Of a stretch of DNA of 27,457 nt, positions 20,088 through 27,457 are shown piece after piece (the first letter of the stretch is position 1; each line of letters starts with the position of its first letter). The DNA comes from Glomus cerebriforme (taxonomy: Eukaryota > Glomeromycota > Glomeromycetes > Glomerales > Glomeraceae): contig QKYT01000108.1 of the NCBI GenBank assembly GCA_003550305.1, positions 229,966 through 257,422 of the forward strand. Reading direction: 5' to 3'. The notes under the pieces are model-generated. The model saw only the letters and a list, made by a program, of their open reading frames with translations, did not search any database and was not told the DNA's origin. Both the position numbers and the translations under genes were made by a program.

Positions 20088-20984
20088 TATTAAAAAAATT
20101 TAAATTTACTAAAATATCTAATTATTTAATTATTTATACAATAAAAAATAACTGATTAATAATATATAAAATGTTTATTAATTATATAGAAATACTTTTC
20201 TTAATCTTAAAGAAATACTTTATTTAATATTAAAATATCAAAATTACGCTCTAAAATTAAAAATAAAAATTTAAAAATTAACACAATTATAAAAAGTATG
20301 TATAACTTTATCAATATTTAAAATAAACTTATGAAAATTTTATATAAATAGATTTTAAACCTATTGAACAACTTTGTCTAATCTCAAAGAAACTCTTTAC
20401 TTATCACCAAAATATTAAAATTATAGGATTTTGCTAAATATTACTGGTGATAATTATTACTATACATGAAATTTTTTTTTAAAATTAAAAGAACTATTGT
20501 TTAGATAGTTTTTAAACAAAATATAAAAATTTGAAATTTATATTTTTTTTATTATAATTTTTTTTTCAGGTACTAACCAAAATTATTCAGAATTATAATA
20601 ATAGTGATAATCATTACTAATAAAATTTAGTAATATCTAAAATTATATTCTAAAATTAAAAATAAAAATCTGAATATTATTATTTCATTTTAAAAGTTTT
20701 TTAAAAGTAATTTGACTGAATTTGATGAATTTAATTATCTGATTAAGAACTGTTAATTCAAACTTACCTAAGTGGTGATCAAGAAATTTTTATTTATTAA
20801 AGATTTTATAGAGTAAATAAAATGTAAATCGTTTCTAACTTTACATTTTAGGATAATTAATTTAAAATAAAAGTTTCTTTTGAAATATGAAATACTCAAA
20901 ATAAGTGTTATAAATTTGTTATTTAAAATTAAACTATTTATTTATATATAATAAATATAATAAATATAAATTAGCCAAATTAGT
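20088..20984. other. AT-rich non-coding region with MITE-like inverted repeat
   Basis: No gene is seen. A loose inverted pair bounds about 20429-20637. The left arm (TTTTGCTAAATATTACTGGT then GATAATTATTAC) pairs with the reverse complement of the right arm (TATTACTAAATTTTATTAGT then AATGATTATCAC), with several mismatches. A direct repeat (TCTAAAATTAAAAATAAAA) occurs at about 20251 and 20652. These point to small non-autonomous elements of uncertain limits. Confidence 0.45.
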
Positions 20985-21190
20985 ACTAAAAATATGCAAA
21001 TTTAACCTCTTGCTTTTAAAAAAAATTACTAAAAATACATATTATGAATACTTAACTTTAATCAAAAAAAAAGCCAAAATAATATGCAAATTAAAACCTG
21101 GCTTCAATATTTATCACTATTATAGCTACGTCACCTACGTATTTATTAACCCTACCCCTATATATATATTTTGGAATCCTGACTCCTGAT
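20985..21190. repeat. Dispersed repeat (copy 2 of family A)
   Basis: Same-strand relative of about 395-560, with the same block order ending in a TATATATATATTTTGG box and ATCCT. No transposase follows here, in contrast to copy 1. The region after it (21190-21535) has only A-rich, T-poor sequence with no open gene; a short palindrome, AATACTCTTATAAGAGTGTT, is at about 21357-21376. Confidence 0.5.
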
Positions 21191-21535
21191 AGAGCAATGA
21201 AAACAAGCGGATAGTTACAAAGCAATAAAAAGAACACAGAAAGGTGAAAACATGTATATAAATAGCATTTTAACAATAAAAAAACCATAAAATATCAAAA
21301 ACAGTAAGTAGGTAACAATATACTCATAACTAGATAACAATATAATGCAACTGGATAATACTCTTATAAGAGTGTTATCCAATTCTTATAATTAAAAGAA
21401 CTAAAGATCTAAAAAAAATGAAATAAAAATAGTGAAAAATGAATAAAACAGAAACAATAAAAACATAAAAAAAAATAAAAAAAAAAGAGTAAAAAACAAA
21501 ATGTAAAGTAAAAAATAACTAAACCTTAATTGTAG

Positions 21536-21780
21536 AATCGGAAGAAACTAAAGAATCTAAAAATAATAAAATAGAGTTAGTAAGAAATAAAGTGTAAGAA
21601 TATAAGTTAAAGATAAAAATAAAAGAAAAAAAAAAGAGAAAACAAACCTATACTGAAAATAAGATTCGATGATATACAAATAAACATAATGTGATCATAT
21701 AACCAATCAAAAATATCAAATCTGCTATGTGATTAAAGACCCAGGCGACAATTATCCAGGTGACAATCATCCAGATGATG
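21536..21780. repeat. Dispersed repeat (copy 2 of family B)
   Basis: Relative of 1 to about 245. The blocks ACTAAAGAATCTAAAAATAA, GAGTTAGTAAGA, AACCAATCAAAAA and a terminal CATCCAGATGATG are shared in order. Three CCAGGTGACAAT/CCAGGCGACAAT/CCAGATGATG words spaced about 18 bp apart close the copy (about 21740-21780). Family A and B lie in the order A then B here, but B then A at the left edge of the window. Confidence 0.5.
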
Positions 21781-22490
21781 TTTAGCAATTTCCTTTTATT
21801 AAATTTTAATAAACAAATACAAAAATTTTAAGAAAACTTTTAAAAATAAAAATATTTTTATTTATTTACATAAAATATAATATTCATATTACTTAATATA
21901 TTTGAGTATTTCTATATCTAGGTTAAAAATTATACTATAAAATAAAAAAACATATATATACATAATAAATTTTATTATAAAAAATAATATTTAATTTTAT
22001 AAAAACTTATTCAAGCATGATAAAATAAAATTAAATCTAAATATTTTCATATCTATTAAATAATTTTATTTGTTTAATAAAAGCTAGTTTTATTTAATCA
22101 AAATGCTTACAAAATACCTATATAAAAATATAATAAAAATAAGTATAAATTTATAAATATTTAAGTTATCTTAATAAAAATTAATATATGAATAGTTTTA
22201 TAATTGTTTAAAAATAACTTTATTTAATCTTTAAGAATATATTTATTTAATTATATTTTTCAAACAATTTTACTTAGTTTAATAAAAGTATTTTTAAAGT
22301 ATTAAAATTTTTTAAAATAAAAAAACACATTTATTAAAAAAAAATACTATTCAAATAAAAAATATTTCTATATACTACAAATAAAAATTTTAAAAAATTT
22401 AAAGAAAAAAAAAAGAAAGGGAAGTATGTGATAAACAAATAAATCAGTAATTATACTACTATTATATGAAGAAAATAAAATAAAATTTTA
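21781..22490. other. AT-rich non-coding region
   Basis: Very AT-rich with long A runs and stops in all frames. No gene, RNA gene or clear repeat was recognised. Confidence 0.6.
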
Positions 22491-22690
22491 TTCCAGTATT
22501 GCTATAAAATTTTTAGCATTATCAGCATTATAATATTAAGTAATTATCTATATAATGAATAATAGTATGACAAATAGGATTTCACATCTTGTAAAAAAAT
22601 AACTTAAATAGTAAAAATGCAAATACAGCCAGTCATATAATAGGTAATATTAAACATCATAAGGGTAAAAATTTTATAGTAATACTAGAA
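22491..22690. mobile_element. MITE, about 200 bp with 25-bp terminal inverted repeats
   Basis: The left end (from 22491) begins TTCCAGTATTGCTATAAAAT. The reverse complement of the right end (from 22690 backwards) begins TTCTAGTATTACTATAAAAT. The first 25 bases match at 23 positions, and weaker pairing continues inward through TTAT and TAATATTA words. There is no reading frame inside. The flanks are A-rich and give no unambiguous target duplication. No related transposase is visible in the window. Confidence 0.75.
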
Positions 22691-23308
22691 AAAATAGGAT
22701 AAAACTAGAATAGGTTTCCATCTGGAATAAGCATTAAAAATTAATAAATAAAGTAATACTATTTTAAAAAAAAATAGTAATATATTCAAAGGTAAATACT
22801 TTATGCAATACTAAATAATATATTATAATTTCTTTTTTTTTTGATAATATAGAAATTGTATTATTTAATAATAATATTAAATTATAAATAAAAATTCTAA
22901 AAAGCTACATATTTATTTTAGTATAAAAATTAAAATTTCTGCTTGCATAATTTTGATTTTAAAAAGTTTATCCAAAAAATTTATATTAAAAAAAAAAGAG
23001 ATATATATATTTATTTTCTTTATATACATTTTATCCATATAAAATCTGTGATAAGTTATATATATAAAAAAAAAGTAATTCTAAAAAAAAATTAAAAGCA
23101 ATTATAATAACTAATGAACAAAATAAGAATGCATAAACATAATACCAAAAATATAAAAATTTGGACATTTATAAAATATAGCTATATTATTTTCAGTTAA
23201 GAATTCTTCTTTAATTGATCTTGTATAAGTATATTCTAATATAATCTCCATTGCAAAATAATTGATTTTTTAGAAAAAAATTTGGGATTTATAATTTTCT
23301 TTCATATT
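22691..23308. other. AT-rich non-coding region, 3' flank of the SWI3 gene
   Basis: No gene is seen. The last few hundred bases probably include the 3' untranslated region and polyadenylation site of the minus-strand SWI3-like gene that ends at 23309. A-run and AT microsatellite-like stretches (for example around 23000-23065) are the only features. Confidence 0.55.
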
Positions 23309-26300
23309 CTAAAGATTCATCACAACAGGATCATTATCTCCTTCCTCTTGCCCCAATGGTCTAACGGGTGTATGTTGTTGTAATTGTTGTTGTTGATATT
23401 CCGCACTGGTTAAAATCCGAGTATTTCCACTTGAGTTAAAAAAACCACTACTTAATGTTTGCTTTGATCCACTAGCTTGTGAATGCCTCAGCTGTTCCTG
23501 CATTGCTACACTATTCTTTTTAAGTGTCAATCTCTCATTGAATAATAATTGTCGTTGTTTCTCCAAATCCTTTTTCTCATTTTCAAGAACAACTTCTAAT
23601 TCCTCAAATTGTTGAAGTTTAAGTTCAAGCTTTTTTAATTGATTTTCAATGACAGCATTAACAAGACGTTGTATTTCTCGTTCTTCATAGTCTGCAAGAA
23701 CTTTAGCTTTAGCAGCTGCAGCTCCCATTGCTGTAGCTCCAGCTCTTTCTAATAATTTTGGTCGACCAACAGTCGTATCAGTAACTGTTGTATCAGAAGA
23801 CTGTGCTACTTCTAATTTCGAATCACTTGTTCCTTCTTCTGTATCCATGGCATCCTCGTGTTTAATTTCAATAGGTGGAATGCATTCGGAAGTTTCTGCA
23901 GTTTCAGCTTTTCCGTTAATTCCATTAATCTCTTTAGATTTTTCAGAATTTTTTGGAGACGATAATTCCTTTAATGCAGATTTGGCAGCTGCAGCTGCTA
24001 CGCCAGGATTAACTACAGAGGCTAAAAATGCGACCACCGACATAACAGGGTTATCTGCTTGGCTAAATGGTATACGTTGATATTGCAATGGACCCAAATC
24101 TGAAACGTTGGTATTGTTAAGAGGATCCTCGATCGGAAATTCTAAAAAGTGTAAAATACATTGTTCTCTTGTACGTGTGCCAACGTGTTCAGAAATTTTA
24201 TGCCAGTCATCTTCGTACAATTCAACACCTTCAAGGAGTGCTAGTGTCTCTTGCTCTGTCCAATCATCATCTTGAGCATGCTTGAATGGCGTATCATCCA
24301 TTTTCAAAAAGTCACCACTATACATTGTAGTAGGATATCTTCCTTCTAAATAACAGTTCGAACATAGTTCAACGTTTGGAGTTTTCAAGCTATGATAACG
24401 AACACGAGTACAATCGACTCCGCAGGTATCACAATTGAATTGCCGTGGCTCAGCTACTCCACCGTCAATTGCATTGTCATCTTGAGAAACCTGCGAACCT
24501 ATATCAGTGGTTACCGCTGATTGATAAATATTTTGACGTATATTGATTGGTCTTTCAGTTTTAATATTTACAGCTGCAGAGGTGTCAGAAGCGTTAGCGT
24601 TAGTAACAGAAACAGTGGCAGCAGAAGAATTTGATGCTGGTATGGATGTGGTGGATGGGTGAAAAGGTTGAAGACCTCTTGGAGTATCTGCTGAAATTCG
24701 GAAGTGCCCGGTAAAGGGTGGCCCGACAGATGAAGGGCGAGTATCTGGATCAACCTATAAATAATTATAAATTAAGATATAAAGCCTTAAAAAAAAATAA
24801 AGACCACTATATCCTTTTATTTAGCAAGCTTACTTGATAGTTAATTAAACCCCATTGTTCCAAAAAAGCATGAATTCGAATAATGGCACAAACATCTCCA
24901 GCTAAATTCCTTCGACATGCTGTAACTGTTAAATATTCACCAGGATTCAAACGATATGTATTTATTATAAAATCCCTATATTCCTTATAAATACTTGGAG
25001 TTTTAGATTTATTCCTATTATTAAAGAATTCAGGCAAAGATTTTTGTTCTATACTATGAATTTTTGCCATATCAAACCATGCAGCATAAGAAGGAATTAT
25101 AATTTCTTGAGTCTGTTGGGATAAATATTTTCGAGCTTCTTCTTCAATTCGTTTCTTCTCTTCTTCGGCATTTGCGGCAACTGCATCTGAAGGAAGCACA
25201 GATTCAGGCAAAGCGTCATTAATAACATCTTCCTGTTGCTTAGTGTTGTCTTCTGGGGTTCCCATATGCTCATCTTCATCAACTTCTTTTGTAACAGCAT
25301 TAGGGGAATCTGCATTATGTTTAGGAGAATTATTATCACCAACAGGCTCAGTTTGTTCTCGTTCTAACATATCAACATCCATATCTTTACAACCAGAAGA
25401 GATTTATCATTTATACATAAACGTTAATCTTTTGATTTAAATACATAAAAATAGAATAACTTACTGTGGTTATCATGTGGTATACGTATATCATTCAAAT
25501 CTGATGTTATATTATCCATTTCTGTATTATCTTCTACTGCTTCAGAATCTTCACCAAAATCTTGTGGAGTTTCGATACGAGTGTCAACAGGAATTGATTG
25601 AGAAATGTTAGCAATTTCTCCCCCAGCAATAGGATCAAGTTCGTTCTTCTTTGAACGAACACCTCCTACGCGATTGGCTTCCATTTCTATGTCAACGAGA
25701 GATACACTTGGGTGTTCGGGTAAGGGGTCACGTTCAGGAGATCTTATCCTTGCACGTTTAGCACCTACAGTTGGTCTTGCATCAATATCCATTTGCAAAG
25801 GAGAATCCATTGAATCTAAATTACGTTTATGAACCGGTAAAATTTCAGACTCTGAAATACCGGATTGGTCTTCACCAGCAGGTATTCTTCTATAATCTGA
25901 TACATCCGAAATTTCGTAGTCTTCTTCATTCATCCATTCATTAAATAAAACGCTGTCCGTGAGCCAGCGTTCACTGACATTCCATGGTCCTTTGTGTTCA
26001 GGCATTGGTTCTGGATCCGCATGTTCCGCGGTTTCCTCTAACCACATATCATAAGAATCTGGATAATACCACCAATGTACAAGCACTTTACCGGATTTTT
26101 TTTCCAAAGTTCTAAACCATTCTTCGTCTGTATCATCGTTATCATTTGTATAATGAATAACATGCGTTGCGCTTTCCTTATCATGAGTTATTTGCCCTGT
26201 GATTAAGAAATTTTTAAAATTGATGATACACAAATTAGGAATACTTGATTAAAAAAAAAATTGTCAATCAAATTCGCGGTAACTAAGCCACAGAAAAAGT

Positions 26301-26836
26301 CATCGATATAGAATGATCAACAACGTACCTCCCAACAAATTAACTTGTGCAATCAATTCTTGTCTTCTTATTCTCTCAACTGATTCTCCCAACTTAACTA
26401 AGGGATTCTTAACAATCCCTTCTTCAATCAAATAATCTCTCACATGCGATACCATTTCAACCATTTCTTTTATATGATTCCAGTCCCACTTTCTCCATTT
26501 CTTTGATGCGCGAAATTCATAAGCAGCACGGAGAATATGAAAAACAGGAGATTTTGTGGTGAGTGCAGGATCTAATTTAAATAATTTTGCGGGAATCTTT
26601 GTGGGGTGAGGAGTATTTGTTCGTGGAGCATTGCGGCCTAGAGCTTCTTCTTGGAATTTTTGAAGTTGACCAATGAATTGAGAAAGCTCCTTTGATGTTA
26701 GACCAGAAAAGTCACTATAATTTTTAGCTACTAGCTCATTGATCAAAGGCTGACGAATTGAATCAAATCGCGACACTGTAACGGGACGTTCATAGTTATA
26801 TAGATCAAACTGTGGCAGCCTATTTCGTTGAGCCAT
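23309..26836 (-). CDS. SWI3: SWI/SNF-family chromatin remodelling subunit, Swi3/Rsc8/SMARCC
   Basis: Four minus-strand exons: 26836-26329, 26196-25465, 25384-24834, 24754-23309. They total 3237 nt, or 1078 residues, close to animal SMARCC1/2. Residues 1-265 match the SMARCC N-terminal MarR-like, BRCT and chromo-like module: [32 protein letters not shown] (209-221) and [11 protein letters not shown] (254-264). An acidic linker follows. The SWIRM domain is at 508-597 ([38 protein letters not shown]). A ZZ zinc finger is at about 699-745 ([24 protein letters not shown]), a SANT domain at about 759-806 ([36 protein letters not shown]) and a long coiled coil at about 952-1025 ([20 protein letters not shown]), before a Q-rich tail. 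It acts as a scaffold dimer in ATP-dependent nucleosome remodelling in the nucleus. Whether it serves the SWI/SNF or RSC class, or both, is not decided. Confidence 0.95.
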
Positions 26837-27185
26837 TTTACGTGTTATTGATATTCTATAAATTTGTTGTTATATCACTATAAATGGTGTTTGCTAAAGC
26901 GAAGTCATATTGCAAGCCCATTTTTTGTCTTGTTTACATTGTGAAACCAGATCACAAGTTATTATCACGTGATAATTAACGTACCTCCTCTTCTTAAATA
27001 TGATTGGTCCAATAATGATTATTTTTGTGTAACATTTATGTTGAAAATTTTTATAATATTTTTATTTAATTAATAAGAGTATTCTATTAAGAGATCTTTA
27101 TATACTTTTATAAAAAAAAATCTATGATAGCATTATATCAAATATACAATAGTATATAAAATATATAATAAAATATATGATACTA
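26837..27185. promoter_or_regulatory. Upstream region of the SWI3 gene
   Basis: This holds the minus-strand promoter and leader of SWI3. A perfect 14-bp palindrome TTATCACGTGATAA with a central CACGTG E-box lies at 26961-26974, about 130 bp upstream of the start codon. A GATTGG (ATTGG on plus at 27003-27007, CCAAT on minus) is at about 27002. Both are plausible activator sites; neither is proved. From about 27020 to 27185 the sequence is AT-rich with nothing recognised, up to the Tc1-like end. Confidence 0.5.
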
Positions 27186-27457
27186 CACTACCTAGACAAA
27201 AGTAGCGGACCTCATATTTTTATTAATTACTCAAAAACGTACATAATAATTGGGGTCAAAATTTTAACTGTTATTAGGTTAACTATATATAAAACTAGCT
27301 AATATTTGGTTGGCCCCATTATTCTTAATACACGCCTCTATCTGGCGTGGCATACTTTCAATTAAATTTGATAAAGTATATATCATGTTTTACTGTAGGA
27401 ACCATATTTTTAATATTGAATAGTGTTCCAGAAGTTCTCCAAACATGACCTAGACTA
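27186..27457 (-). pseudogene. Right-hand edge: 3' end of a degraded Tc1-like transposon, cut by the window
   Basis: On the minus strand from the window end, one frame reads ...NLIESMPRQIEACIKNNGAN and ends at a stop at 27279-27281. LIESMPR-x-IEA-I-K-x-x-G is the conserved C-terminus of Tc1-type transposases. In-frame stops at 27450-27452 and 27390-27392 break it. The element edge is probably at 27186: after a TA at 27184-27185, CACTACCTAGACAAAAGTAG looks like a Tc1 terminal inverted repeat (compare the CAGT/CACT...GACAAAAGT form of the family). The other end and most of the transposase lie outside the window. Confidence 0.75.

Noticed and set aside
21091..21288. Minus-strand frame of about 65 codons with hydrophobic residues
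   Set aside because: Lies in dispersed repeat A and beyond; no homologue recognised and no supporting context.
23847..25832. Plus-strand frames inside the SWI3 gene
   Set aside because: Antisense shadows of the coding exons on the minus strand.
1..27457. tRNA, rRNA or other structured RNA genes
   Set aside because: None was recognised by eye on either strand; a covariance-model search was not possible here.

Overview
The window is very AT-rich. Its genes carry many short GT-AG introns (about 60-110 nt) and lie among decayed DNA transposons. The introns and the protein set (fungal Rua1 C-terminal domain, Swi3, Thp3) show a fungal nuclear genome. The base composition, the mass of degraded transposons, and the Tnp2-like and Crypton-like families fit an arbuscular mycorrhizal fungus (Glomeromycotina, Rhizophagus-like); the organism is an inference. 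Four N bases near the left edge (115, 208-209, 297) show this is a draft contig.

Layout. 1-6.5 kb is a transposon graveyard: a palindrome-rich repeat, a broken Tnp2/CACTA-type transposase, a 19-bp minisatellite, two diverged copies of a MITE, and a hAT transposase reduced to its two ends. 6.7-17.7 kb is a compact block of six host genes: a Thp3/LENG8-type SAC3/GANP protein (+), a tail-anchored TPR co-chaperone-like protein (+), a Maf nucleotide pyrophosphatase (-), a DUF4604/KIAA1143-like protein (-), a membrane-anchored isoprenylcysteine methylesterase-like hydrolase (+) and a Rua1-C transcription regulator (+). 18.1-20.1 kb holds a Crypton-like tyrosine recombinase gene with all catalytic residues, enclosed by imperfect inverted ends and subterminal repeats. 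20.1-23.3 kb is non-coding AT-rich DNA with a second copy of the left-edge repeat and further MITE-like pieces. 23.3-26.8 kb is a large Swi3/SMARCC gene (-). The right edge cuts a degraded Tc1-like element.

All eight multi-exon genes were rebuilt by hand. In each model the exon lengths sum to a multiple of three and the reading frame is continuous across every junction, which is the main support for the coordinates. The host genes share no pathway; they are housekeeping functions in mRNA processing, chaperoning, nucleotide sanitation, prenyl-protein modification, transcription and chromatin. The most unusual locus is the tyrosine recombinase element, because one TGCC(N)GATA-like motif occurs at its ends and in a five-copy array inside its right end.
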